Shown piece by piece: positions 51,305-60,053 of a stretch of DNA of 64,000 nucleotides. The translations under genes and the position numbers were made by a program. The first letter of the stretch is position 1, and the number at the start of each line of letters is the position of its first letter. This stretch comes from an uncultured Blautia sp. (GTDB taxonomy: Bacteria; Bacillota; Clostridia; Lachnospirales; Lachnospiraceae). Under the pieces are notes generated by a model that was given only the letters and a program-made list of their open reading frames with translations, had not been told where the DNA came from and ran no database searches. The DNA is taken from NCBI RefSeq assembly GCF_934424005.1, contig NZ_CAKRXI010000003.1, positions 1 through 64,000 on the forward strand, read 5' to 3'.

Positions 51305-53159
51305 AGCACACACCTCCTTTGTATTTAAGTACACCACAGCCGGAGCATTTCTGACGGCAGTTTGGTGTTACGGTTTCTGCTTTCGCCTGTTCCCATTCAC
51401 GGATCAGGAATTTTTTGGTAACACCTGCATCAATGAAATCCCATGGAAGAATCTCATCAGTGCTGCGTTCACGGAGTGTATAGAATTCAATATCCACACC
51501 AGTTTCCCTGAAGGCTTCTTTCCAGATATCATAGTGGAAGCTTTCAGACCATGCATCATAAAGAGCACCCTTTTCATATGCTTTAAGGATGACATCAGCA
51601 CAGCGTCGGTCACCTCTTGCAAGGAAACCTTCCAGTACAGTTACATCAGGTTCATGCCAGTTGTAACGGATGCTTCGCTGGTTCAGCTGGGAACGAATCT
51701 CGTTTTTAACAACTTTGGCTTTTTCAATAAAGTCCTCTTCTCGGAACATAGGTGCCCATTGGAACGGGGTGAACGGTTTTGGCACAAAGAAAGAAGTGCT
51801 GACATTGATCTGTACTTTTCCTTTACGCTGCTCCTTTGGAACAACTTCATAATAGGTCTCGGCAATCTTCTGGGCAAGATGCGCGATGCCCTTCATATCA
51901 TCTTCTGTTTCAGTAGGAAGTCCAAGCATGAAATAAAGCTTAACCTGATTCCATCCGCCTTTGAAAGCTTCGCCGGCGCCGTGCAGGATATCTTCTTCAG
52001 TAAGACCTTTATTGATAACGTTACGAAGACGCTGGGAACCTGCTTCCGGAGCAAAAGTAAGGCTGCTTTTTTTAACATCCTGAACCTTACTCATAACATC
52101 GAGGGCAAATGCATCAATTCTAAGAGAAGGCAGAGAAATATTGACTGCCTCATCACGGAATTCATCGATCAGGAAGTTCACGATCTCTTTCAGGTGACTG
52201 TAATCACTGGAACTTAAAGAACTTAAAGAGATTTCTTCATGACCTGTCTTCTGAAGCATGATTCTTGCAGATTCTTTTAATGTCTCGATATCACGTTCTC
52301 TTGTAGGACGGTAGATCATGCCGGCCTGACAGAAACGGCATCCGCGGATACAGCCACGCTGGATCTCCAGAGTAACGCGGTCCTGTGTTGCTTTGATATG
52401 AGGAACGACCGGAGCTTCAAGTTTATTGTAATCTTTATCCATGTCGATTACGAGCTGTTTTTCAACCTTTTCCGGTACATTTTCATATTTGGGAAGGAAG
52501 GTTTCAATGGTACCATCTTCTTTATAAGTAACTTCATAGAGGGAAGGTACATAGATACCAGGAATCTGTGCTGCTTTCAGAAGGAAATCCTGTCTGCTGC
52601 CACCGGCCTTCTGGTTTGCCTTGTAAGCGTCAAAAAGGGCTCCATAGACCATTTCACCCTCTCCGATATAGAAAAGGTCAAAGAATGGTGCCAGAGGCTC
52701 TGGATTGTACGCACACGCGCCTCCGCCGATCACCAGTGGATCTTCTTCCGTACGTTCTTTTGCAAGAAGCGGGATTCCACTGAGATCCAGTAACTGGAGT
52801 ACGTTTGTATAGCACATTTCATATCCGAGAGTGATTCCAAGGAAATCAAACTCTTTTACCGGATCCTGGGATTCCAGTGTAAATAAAGGAATGTTTTCTT
52901 CGCGCATGATCTTGTCAAGGTCAGTCCATGGCGAAAAAAGACGCTCGCACCATACGTCGTCTCTTTTGTTGAACATATCATATAAGATCATCATTCCAAG
53001 ATTGGACATCCCAATCTCATAGACATCCGGGAATGCCATCGCAAAGCGTATATCTACCTCATCTTTGTTTTTCATGACTGCATTGACTTCACCGCCGATG
53101 TAACGGGCAGCTTTGTCAATCTGCAGAAGTATTTCATCGCGTAATGCTAATTTTCTCAT
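51288..53159 (-). CDS. TIGR03960-type B12-binding-domain/radical SAM protein
   Basis: 623 residues from ATG 53159 (GAAAGGAAA upstream). An N-terminal cobalamin-like domain (MAFPDVYEIGMSNLGMMILYDMFNKR), then the radical SAM cluster motif RGCIRGCRFCQAG, and a Cys-rich C-terminus (NCRQKCSGCGVLKYKGGVCC) that may hold a second iron-sulfur cluster or zinc. It is encoded directly before its DUF2344 partner and rng. Substrate unknown. Confidence 0.92.
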   Translation of the reverse strand: MRKLALRDEILLQIDKAARYIGGEVNAVMKNKDEVDIRFAMAFPDVYEIGMSNLGMMILYDMFNKRDDVWCERLFSPWTDLDKIMREENIPLFTLESQDPVKEFDFLGITLGYEMCYTNVLQLLDLSGIPLLAKERTEEDPLVIGGGACAYNPEPLAPFFDLFYIGEGEMVYGALFDAYKANQKAGGSRQDFLLKAAQIPGIYVPSLYEVTYKEDGTIETFLPKYENVPEKVEKQLVIDMDKDYNKLEAPVVPHIKATQDRVTLEIQRGCIRGCRFCQAGMIYRPTRERDIETLKESARIMLQKTGHEEISLSSLSSSDYSHLKEIVNFLIDEFRDEAVNISLPSLRIDAFALDVMSKVQDVKKSSLTFAPEAGSQRLRNVINKGLTEEDILHGAGEAFKGGWNQVKLYFMLGLPTETEDDMKGIAHLAQKIAETYYEVVPKEQRKGKVQINVSTSFFVPKPFTPFQWAPMFREEDFIEKAKVVKNEIRSQLNQRSIRYNWHEPDVTVLEGFLARGDRRCADVILKAYEKGALYDAWSESFHYDIWKEAFRETGVDIEFYTLRERSTDEILPWDFIDAGVTKKFLIREWEQAKAETVTPNCRQKCSGCGVLKYKGGVCCESKN

Positions 53160-53251
53160 AGTTTTCCTTTCGAAGGTTGTTATATAATTGGTTACATGAA
53201 GAAAATTTCGCAACATAATTTATAGCAGCGACATTTCTTCACAATATTCCT

Positions 53252-53280
53252 ATTATATATGCTTTACAAAAGGAATTCAA
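53252..53280 (-). promoter_or_regulatory. Promoter of the TIGR03960-DUF2344-rng operon
   Basis: Minus strand TTGAAT (53280-53275), 17-bp spacer, TATAAT (53257-53252), about 90 bp before the start codon. Confidence 0.75.
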
Positions 53281-53290
53281 GCCAAAAAGG

Positions 53291-53321
53291 GTACAAACTC
53301 AAGAATGTATAAACTCAAGAA
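53291..53321. repeat. Direct repeat just upstream of a promoter
   Basis: GTACAAACTCAAGAA (53291-53305) and GTATAAACTCAAGAA (53307-53321) repeat with a 16-bp period, 14 of 15 bases identical. They lie 11 bp before the -35 of the 53280 promoter, a position typical of activator sites. Confidence 0.6.
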
Positions 53322-53351
53322 GCTCTTTTTCGTTTATATTCCACTTGCACA

Positions 53352-54254
53352 TTATCCTGCTCCAAGAATATTCCAGGTATTTTCAATCACATCAAGGTAA
53401 TATACCTGATTATCACTGACTGCGTAATGATTTTTGACTTCGATATGATCGCCGAGTTCTTTTCCGAGAACGAATACTCTGCATTCTTTGTCATCGATCA
53501 TATCTTTGTTTCCGGTATACCATACAAAGAATCCCAGTCCCAGATAGTAGCTGACTTCATCTGTTGAACAGAGAAGTTCATATGCGTTCTGTACTGTATC
53601 ACTGTAATAATCTTCATAATAATCTTCAGGAAGATTGCTTTCCATACAGTTGTCAGAACCATTATGTCCATAGTCGAAATCATAGTAGATTGAAAAATCG
53701 TAGCAGCGCTGTTCTTCTGCCAGGTGGCCGTCTTTCAAAGAAATTGAAGGACGGTAGGAAACGCTCATATTGTCTTCTTTGGATGTGACCATTGTGTTTG
53801 AATAAATTTCACTCAGGTTGCAGCGTAGAATGATCACCTCATCAGGTGAACCCTCGTACAATGGGATATCCAGATAGTCTTTGTAGGCGGCATCTTCGGT
53901 CATCTCAGAGGAGTATACGCTGATCGACCAGTCCGAAGCCGGAACGATCGCAAAGACTTCATAACCACCTGCATCTACAACGGTACCATTTTTAAGAAAC
54001 GGATAAGATGCAACATAATCCTCCTGGTTTGCATAATCCAGAATTTCTTCGGTTGTGGCATCGTATCCGATATAACCCAGAAAAGCGATTCCTGCCTGAC
54101 AGTCATTTTCTCGAAGGATATCCTGTAAAATAGCGAAACTGGATTCACTGTAGGATTCTTCATCAGGGTATGGATTTTCCGCCATACAGTTTACGGAGGT
54201 AACAGAAGTAAGCATCAAAGCACTGAGGCATATTGCAATTAATTTTTTCTTCAT
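53352..54254 (-). CDS. Secreted hypothetical protein
   Basis: 300 residues with a clear signal peptide (MKKKLIAICLSALMLTSVTSVNCMA, cut near Ala-Glu; no lipobox Cys at the site). The mature protein is acidic and Tyr-rich (ENPYPDEESYSESSF). No known domain recognised. It begins 22 bp after the LuxR-type regulator gene on the same strand, so it is probably the last gene of the signalling operon, and perhaps its effector or ligand-sensing partner. Confidence 0.7.
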   Translation of the reverse strand: MKKKLIAICLSALMLTSVTSVNCMAENPYPDEESYSESSFAILQDILRENDCQAGIAFLGYIGYDATTEEILDYANQEDYVASYPFLKNGTVVDAGGYEVFAIVPASDWSISVYSSEMTEDAAYKDYLDIPLYEGSPDEVIILRCNLSEIYSNTMVTSKEDNMSVSYRPSISLKDGHLAEEQRCYDFSIYYDFDYGHNGSDNCMESNLPEDYYEDYYSDTVQNAYELLCSTDEVSYYLGLGFFVWYTGNKDMIDDKECRVFVLGKELGDHIEVKNHYAVSDNQVYYLDVIENTWNILGAG

Positions 54255-54276
54255 GATGTCATCTCCTCTCTTTGGT

Positions 54277-54903
54277 TTATTTTAGCGTGGTAACTATTAA
54301 TTTGCTTTCTAATGCAGCAGCGATCAGATCTTCTTTACAGTTGTATCCGGCTTTTGCAATCATCTCCTGAAAGTTCCAGCGTACTCCGGAGGTGGTACAA
54401 TTCATTTCTTTTGCAATTTCAGAATAGGACATGCCACAGATATAAAGCCGGAGCATTTCTAACTGTCGTGGACTGATCTCACCGCTGGTGATCCAGTTCA
54501 GTTCTACGTCAGGGGTCACATCCGGAAAAACATGTTCTCCATTAAGGGTCCGGTGTATCACATCACGTATTTCATCTTCACCATGATCTTTGTACCAGAG
54601 ACTGTCTGCACATCCGATCTTAGCTCTTTCCAGAACTTTGGGATCGATCAGAGAAGTTACAATGAGTACTTTGGTTCCAGGATGTTCTTCTCTGATCGTC
54701 TTTCCGGCAGTCAGTCCGTCATGGTTATGGAAGGTCTGCACATCCATCAGAACCAGATCGATGACAGAATAATTGCAGATCTTTACGGCTTCACGGGCAT
54801 CTGAAATAGTATCTACGAGCTTTAAATCCTGATCCTGTAAAATAATAAACTCGAAATATTTCTGCATGATCTTCTGATCTTCTACAATGAGTATACGTGC
54901 CAT
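54277..54903 (-). CDS. LuxR/NarL-type response regulator
   Basis: 208 residues from ATG 54903 (GGAAGGA upstream). Receiver with acidic pocket VEDQ, phospho-acceptor Asp54 in LVLMDVQ, and Lys in WYKDHGED. C-terminal LuxR helix-turn-helix (SPRQLEMLRLYICGMSYSEIAKEMN...). Paired with the histidine kinase encoded just upstream. Confidence 0.9.
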   Translation of the reverse strand: MARILIVEDQKIMQKYFEFIILQDQDLKLVDTISDAREAVKICNYSVIDLVLMDVQTFHNHDGLTAGKTIREEHPGTKVLIVTSLIDPKVLERAKIGCADSLWYKDHGEDEIRDVIHRTLNGEHVFPDVTPDVELNWITSGEISPRQLEMLRLYICGMSYSEIAKEMNCTTSGVRWNFQEMIAKAGYNCKEDLIAAALESKLIVTTLK

Positions 54904-54934
54904 AGAATAATTTCCTTCCAAAATTGAATTAGTA

Positions 54935-56230
54935 TTATTCATCACATAGAGGTAAACTCAGCAACAGATAAAAAGCAGGTTCAAAAAATGTGTTCATAAA
55001 GCCGCCCTCAGCCTCAACTGCTTTTCGCAGGGCAGACAGCCCACCACCTTCTTTGGCGTCCTTAGATGGCAATTCACCATCATTGGTGATCTGAATCTGA
55101 TATTCGTTGCGTTTCCTTTTCATAATTACAAAAACAGTATTTCCATGTGCATGTCGGGCGCAGTTCGTTACGCATTCACGAATAGCGCGATCTGTAAGAC
55201 GCCGGTATGCTGGAGAATCCGGATAGCTGCCCTGGATCTGAATGGAAATACCAAGTTCTTCCGCATGTCTTTCAGTATCCTCATATTGGTTTTCTTTATT
55301 AGCGATGGTTGTATTGGTAAGGATATAAACCTGCTGCTTTAAAGTTTCCAACTGTTCCTTCATATTTTCTGGTGATTCTTTGTCTTCTAAGATTCTTCGT
55401 ATAGAGAGAAGGCTCCTTCCGAAGTTATCATGTACCTGCATTTTCATGGACAGAGTTTCCTGTTCGCGTATTTCATCACCGATTCGTTCATACATTTCTT
55501 CCAGCTTTTGATTTAGTTTTGCCAGTTTTTCATTGTTCCTCTTAATCTCTTCACTGTTGTAATATATTTCGGAAACATCGAGTGCGACAGTTTGTACATA
55601 GCCTTTTAGAGCGGGTTCCGTGAGCTGATATTCCTGAAACATCCAGACGGAACCATCTTGAAAATAGAATACATTGTTATCAGAGTTTAATTTGATCACA
55701 TTATCCTGCATTGGTTCAGCATTTATTGCATAACGGAAAGAATCAAAATTCTGAAGATAATTACCGGTAAGCATTCTGCATAACTCCTGCATTTTGGAGT
55801 TGCTTAAGATAATACGTCCGAGAGAATCTGAAAAGCAGACACCGCAGGGAACATTGTTTACTGCTTCATAAACGGACCAGGGCGAAAGAATATTATTGTA
55901 TTCTTTAAACTCTTTACGAATTGCCAGAATCAGATAAACAGTCAGCAGAATGATCACGATCACCAATGCATATGCCGGAAAAGAATAAAAGATGGGTTTA
56001 TGTGGAGGTTTATCCAGTCTGTGGCTGTGATCATTCAAAAGTCCTACCATAATAAGAAATGAAATGATCAGCCATGATGCAGAAACAGCAATCTTCCATT
56101 TCTCGACGGAACGCATAATTCTTGAAAACAGTAAGATAAATTCAAGAATCAGACATATTTCCATAAGGATCATAAGAACATTCTGTAATTTTATGGTGTC
56201 TTTTATGAGATCGGACATCGGATAAACCAT
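54935..56230 (-). CDS. Membrane sensor histidine kinase
   Basis: 431 residues from ATG 56230 (GGAGG upstream). Three N-terminal membrane helices (about 13-35, 43-63, 83-105), a PAS-like part, a coiled coil, then an H-box MQVHDNFGRSLLSIRRIL. N-box RECVTNCARHAHGN and G-box EGGGLSAL give a complete ATPase. It belongs to the HisKA_3-like class that pairs with LuxR-type regulators. Its start overlaps the preceding gene by 28 bp. Confidence 0.88.
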   Translation of the reverse strand: MVYPMSDLIKDTIKLQNVLMILMEICLILEFILLFSRIMRSVEKWKIAVSASWLIISFLIMVGLLNDHSHRLDKPPHKPIFYSFPAYALVIVIILLTVYLILAIRKEFKEYNNILSPWSVYEAVNNVPCGVCFSDSLGRIILSNSKMQELCRMLTGNYLQNFDSFRYAINAEPMQDNVIKLNSDNNVFYFQDGSVWMFQEYQLTEPALKGYVQTVALDVSEIYYNSEEIKRNNEKLAKLNQKLEEMYERIGDEIREQETLSMKMQVHDNFGRSLLSIRRILEDKESPENMKEQLETLKQQVYILTNTTIANKENQYEDTERHAEELGISIQIQGSYPDSPAYRRLTDRAIRECVTNCARHAHGNTVFVIMKRKRNEYQIQITNDGELPSKDAKEGGGLSALRKAVEAEGGFMNTFFEPAFYLLLSLPLCDE

Positions 56231-57849
56231 TCCTGTTCCTCCTCCTGCTGTATCAAAAGTTCAGGTCGTTCTCCCAGAAAAGCATGGATATCTGTCGGAC
56301 ACATAACGTGGACAGAAATCTGTAGTTTTTCGTTAATCTGAGTTACACGGAAAAAGACTGAATTTACAACATCAAAAAGCTGTTCGATCAGCCATTCAAA
56401 AAAATCATAGCATTTCAGAACATCATCTGCGTGAAGCTGCTTTTCTTTATCCTGTACAAAATAAGCTGCACGAATTCTGCATAACTTCAGATTTTCGCAT
56501 GATTCTGCGAGACTCTGCTTCAGATCCGCCATAGTTAGAGAATCACCCTGTGAACTATATCTGGTAAGCACAAGATTCTTTCTTCTTTTCAAATAGGTTC
56601 CAACGACTACAATTTTGCTCAGGAGCATATCATATTCTTCTCTGGATTCAGTCTGTTCAAGTTTTTTCATGTATGAAGAAAGAAGCTCATACTGTTTGTA
56701 GGTTTGCTCCTGAATCATATTTAAAAGACGGTTCTGCTCTTCCAGCTTTCTTCTGGCAGCTTCTTTCTGATAAGTCATCTGTAAAAGCTGATTTCGCTCC
56801 GTCAATTCTTCCTGCTGCTCCTGAATATCCTGGTATTGATCCAGAAGTACAGAAATATCTTCGGTCCAGAATAAATGACCGCCTTTAACCGGAATATGTT
56901 TGATCAAAACTCCGTTTTCCTGTATTGAAGAATTGTCGATCACACATTCACGTAATTCTCTGGTAAGTTTCGGGAAGTTCCCGGAATAATAATACCGATG
57001 AAAAGTGTCATCAGTGATCTCTGCATCCAGACTGCCATTTGACTGGAATAATTCAAAGTAGCGGCTGTTGGTAGGAATCAGACCACAAAGGATGCAGCTT
57101 TGGAAGATGGCGGCTATACAAAGACAGCAGATTGCAGTCAGATCGCCAGCAAGGGTATTGATTATAGGTACCCGGAGAATATTTGTAATGTTCCATGCCA
57201 GAAGTATAATACCAGGTATTACCGGAAGCCAGAAACGTTTTTTACCTGCAATTCTGCTTTTGCGAACAAGAATTATGTCCATAGCAATGAGACAAAATAT
57301 AATCCAGCCCTGTATTACAAAAAAGAGAAATCCATAGCTGTAATTCTTGTCCGAATAAGGGGGATTCAGATAAAAATGAAAGACCTGTTGATGCAGATCA
57401 TTTGTAAATACAGATGTGATCAGCAGCATAGCTGAGGATAATAAAAAGATGCTTTTCTTTTTTATTTTGTCATATTCTTCTTCCAAAAGTAAGGAAGCGT
57501 TTAAACCTAAAGTAGGAATCAGGATCATCGGAAAATAATACAGATACCAACAAATGTGTGTACTAAGAGGATCCTGAAAAATATGGTATTTTACAGTGCG
57601 CAGAAAAAACCAGAATACCATTAAACATCCAATGGCCGTCAGACACTGGCACATCCTTTTATATACAACATGTTTATTCAGATAAATGACCCAGGCACAA
57701 TACATTCCAAGATAAATACTTGAGCGGCTCTGATGAGCTAAAGCTTGTATTAAATCGTTATCTGCGTGAATCAGTCTGCATATATATGCTGTCAGAACAC
57801 ATAATATAACAATTATATATGATAAAACCCTTTTCTTTTGATATGGCAT
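56203..57849 (-). CDS. Multi-pass membrane sensor without a recognisable kinase domain
   Basis: 548 residues. About eight N-terminal membrane helices to residue 260, a PAS-like segment (LIKHIPVKGGHLFWTEDISVL), a Gln/Glu-rich coiled coil (about 330-410), and a C-terminal helix-strand part (DVLKCYDFFEWLIEQLFDVVNSVFFRVTQINEKLQISVHV). The last part resembles the start of a GHKL ATPase, but no G-box or ATP-lid glycines are present. It is probably a sensor or pseudokinase that works with the histidine kinase translated from an overlapping start. Confidence 0.7.
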   Translation of the reverse strand: MPYQKKRVLSYIIVILCVLTAYICRLIHADNDLIQALAHQSRSSIYLGMYCAWVIYLNKHVVYKRMCQCLTAIGCLMVFWFFLRTVKYHIFQDPLSTHICWYLYYFPMILIPTLGLNASLLLEEEYDKIKKKSIFLLSSAMLLITSVFTNDLHQQVFHFYLNPPYSDKNYSYGFLFFVIQGWIIFCLIAMDIILVRKSRIAGKKRFWLPVIPGIILLAWNITNILRVPIINTLAGDLTAICCLCIAAIFQSCILCGLIPTNSRYFELFQSNGSLDAEITDDTFHRYYYSGNFPKLTRELRECVIDNSSIQENGVLIKHIPVKGGHLFWTEDISVLLDQYQDIQEQQEELTERNQLLQMTYQKEAARRKLEEQNRLLNMIQEQTYKQYELLSSYMKKLEQTESREEYDMLLSKIVVVGTYLKRRKNLVLTRYSSQGDSLTMADLKQSLAESCENLKLCRIRAAYFVQDKEKQLHADDVLKCYDFFEWLIEQLFDVVNSVFFRVTQINEKLQISVHVMCPTDIHAFLGERPELLIQQEEEQEWFIRCPIS

Positions 57850-57896
57850 TACGATCCCTTTCTAGAAAAAAAGTATGTAAAGTATGCAGGTTACCG

Positions 57897-57929
57897 GTCA
57901 GATATTGAGCGGTAACCTGTTAACTACAT
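57897..57929. repeat. Perfect 10-bp dyad in the leader of the sensor operon
   Basis: CAGGTTACCG (57897-57906) with CGGTAACCTG (57920-57929), 13-nt loop. It lies just downstream of the predicted -10, at the expected transcript start or early leader. No T run follows on the minus strand, so an operator or mRNA stem is more likely than a terminator. Confidence 0.6.
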
Positions 57930-57937
57930 TATACTAT

Positions 57938-57967
57938 AATGCCTGAATATTGAGCAATGACAAAGTT
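57938..57967 (-). promoter_or_regulatory. Promoter of the sensor-kinase-regulator operon
   Basis: Minus strand TTGCTC (57967-57962), 18-bp spacer, TATAAT (57943-57938), about 90 bp before the ATG at 57849. Confidence 0.6.
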
Positions 57968-57999
57968 TTTCTATTTGTTATGCCAGGATTGTTTTTATG

Positions 58000-58911
58000 T
58001 CAGAATTTGCCACTGGCTCCGCCGTGGGAACGCCCGGAAGAACTTGTATGTGATGAGCTTCCACCAGAGGAACTGGAAGAGCTGTCTTTTTCATTTCTGA
58101 TAGTTCTTTGAGTGACGATCCTGTTGACAAAACTGTCAGTAGATCTTCGAAGCGACATGGAACCTTTACGTTCATAAGCTTCTGCTGATTCTTGCTTTTT
58201 TACAGATTTAAGATTCCTTGATTTAGACTTAACGAGTCCAAAAGAAATCAGAAAAGCGACAACTAAATCGGTAACGAGCCAGAATGGATGAACCTTCCCT
58301 TTTGGAGGCATATTGCCAACGTCATATGGTTCTCCGGTTGCTGCCTGTCTCAGAAAATCATCACACTGGTCAGCAAAACAATTGAATGCATCTGCATACT
58401 TTCCGCTGGAAAGCTTGCTCTGGAATTGACCGCTGATGAATTCAAGACCAGCATCTGTAAAAGCCACAGTATGACTATATCCATAAGTAGAGATTGCCCA
58501 TTCTCTTTCGCCCATGCTGATCAAAAGAAGCAGCCCGTCATCATTTTCTCCATATCCGTAGCCATTGTAATCATAGTAGTCATCAGCATATGCCTCGGCT
58601 GTTTTACCTTCCAGAGAGTTGACGGTAACGATGCCGACCTCATTTTCATATTTCTGGCTGATATCTTCAAGTTTATTTAATAATGCACTGCTCTCTTCTT
58701 CGGTCAAAAGACCGGCGTCATCCACAAGAAGCGGTTTCTGACGTTCTGCTGGAATTGCGGGAATCTCAGTAGGTACTGCAGACTCATCGGAAGTCACTGC
58801 AGGAATCTCAGAATCTGTTTCCGGGCTTTCAGAAGCCATTACCGGAAGTACCAGCATAAATATACAGAGAAGAGAAAGCAGGCAGCCCCATATTTTCTTT
58901 TTTATCTTCAT
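58000..58911 (-). CDS. TPM-domain protein (TLP18.3/Psb32/MOLO-1 family)
   Basis: 303 residues. A signal peptide (MKIKKKIWGCLLSLLCIFMLVLPVMA), a Pro/Glu/Ser linker, and the TPM domain (LLVDDAGLLTEEESSALLNKLEDISQKYENEVGIVTV; the YGYGENDDGLLLLISMGEREWAISTYG core). Then a membrane helix near 210-230 and a cytoplasmic tail that ends in Ser/Gly/His-rich SSGRSHGGASGKF. TPM proteins are thought to act in envelope quality control. First of three related-looking envelope genes. Confidence 0.85.
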   Translation of the reverse strand: MKIKKKIWGCLLSLLCIFMLVLPVMASESPETDSEIPAVTSDESAVPTEIPAIPAERQKPLLVDDAGLLTEEESSALLNKLEDISQKYENEVGIVTVNSLEGKTAEAYADDYYDYNGYGYGENDDGLLLLISMGEREWAISTYGYSHTVAFTDAGLEFISGQFQSKLSSGKYADAFNCFADQCDDFLRQAATGEPYDVGNMPPKGKVHPFWLVTDLVVAFLISFGLVKSKSRNLKSVKKQESAEAYERKGSMSLRRSTDSFVNRIVTQRTIRNEKDSSSSSSGGSSSHTSSSGRSHGGASGKF

Positions 58912-58929
58912 ATTATCTGTTCCTTCCTG

Positions 58930-60027
58930 CTACATTAAAAATAAACATTTCAGACCGTACAGAACTCCCCAGATCAGGGCGGTGCGAATCCCTACGGATT
59001 TCCAGAATTTTGATTTGTCAATCGGAAGATCTCCAACCATTTTTCCGGTCTGACCGTTCATAGCAAATGTGAATTTCTGACCGTGCCAGGTGGTGTTCAA
59101 AAGCCATACCGGATACATGGCATACCAGTAACTGGCATTATGTATCTGTACATTACTGTTTTTAACTGAGGCACCACCGTTATAACCTCTGACGGTTTTA
59201 CGAAAAGCTCTCTCAGTACATACGCGAATTCTGTCACGGGCTCTGTCTATACGTTCATTTACGTTGACATCATAACGGTCAGCCAGGTAACCTGCCAGAT
59301 AAGCCTGCTGAAACGGTACCGCTTCCTGAAAATTATATGGTTCAATGGCTTCCATCAGTGTATCATCCATTTTTCTGGAACCATCTGCGGGAACATGATC
59401 GAAGCTTATGCTTCCTTCACGATAGACACTATAGATTTCACGTGTGGTGTATTCCGTATCACCAGATGTATGAGAGTGGACTTTTTCTGCCTCGTATGTA
59501 ATTTGAGCATCTGCATCAACATCAAACAGCCAAAATGGGATATATACACCTTTGATCTCATCCACATGGTTTTCTTTCTTGAATACCTTGGGAAGATATT
59601 TTTTACCTTTCAGATGCTTATAATAGTTTTCTTTGGCAGCTTTTTTATCCAGTTTAAATGGAATGATATAATCTGGTTTCAGATCACCTGAAAACTGACC
59701 TTTCATAGTTATTTTATTATTGCAGAACGGACAGGTCGTTGCTCCTGTTGTTTCCTCGGCTACGATCTCACTTCCACAGGACTGGCAACTATAAACGCGC
59801 ATGCCGTTCAGTTCATCATTCTGCCACTGACCGGTGCTCATTGAATTCCAGCTTTCATTTGAAATTGATTTTCCGGTCGTCTGTGTGTCTTCGGATTTCT
59901 GCGTGCGCTGAAACTCTTCGACCGTCATTTCCGTATCGCAGTACGGACATTTCATGTGCTGAGATTTAGAATCAAATACCATCGAGGCGTTACAGGATGG
60001 ACACTTATATTCTATTACATCAGACAT
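58930..60027 (-). CDS. Zinc-ribbon membrane protein
   Basis: 365 residues. Two zinc ribbons: YKCPSCNASMVF...KCPYC (residues 7-32) and YSCQSCGSEIVAEETTGATTCPFCNNKI (about 78-110). A soluble core (IPFKLDKKAAKENYYKHLKGKKYLPKVF, WLFDVDADAQITYEAEKV) and a final C-terminal hydrophobic segment follow. This matches the TFIIB-type zinc-ribbon protein family common in Firmicutes; function unknown. Located 18 bp before the TPM gene. Confidence 0.8.
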   Translation of the reverse strand: MSDVIEYKCPSCNASMVFDSKSQHMKCPYCDTEMTVEEFQRTQKSEDTQTTGKSISNESWNSMSTGQWQNDELNGMRVYSCQSCGSEIVAEETTGATTCPFCNNKITMKGQFSGDLKPDYIIPFKLDKKAAKENYYKHLKGKKYLPKVFKKENHVDEIKGVYIPFWLFDVDADAQITYEAEKVHSHTSGDTEYTTREIYSVYREGSISFDHVPADGSRKMDDTLMEAIEPYNFQEAVPFQQAYLAGYLADRYDVNVNERIDRARDRIRVCTERAFRKTVRGYNGGASVKNSNVQIHNASYWYAMYPVWLLNTTWHGQKFTFAMNGQTGKMVGDLPIDKSKFWKSVGIRTALIWGVLYGLKCLFLM

Positions 60028-60053
60028 ATCCGTTTTCCCCCTTTATTTCAGTA

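Noticed and set aside
51279..52217. Plus-strand open frame of 312 codons
   Set aside because: Antisense to the TIGR03960 gene, Phe-rich low-information protein, no start signals.
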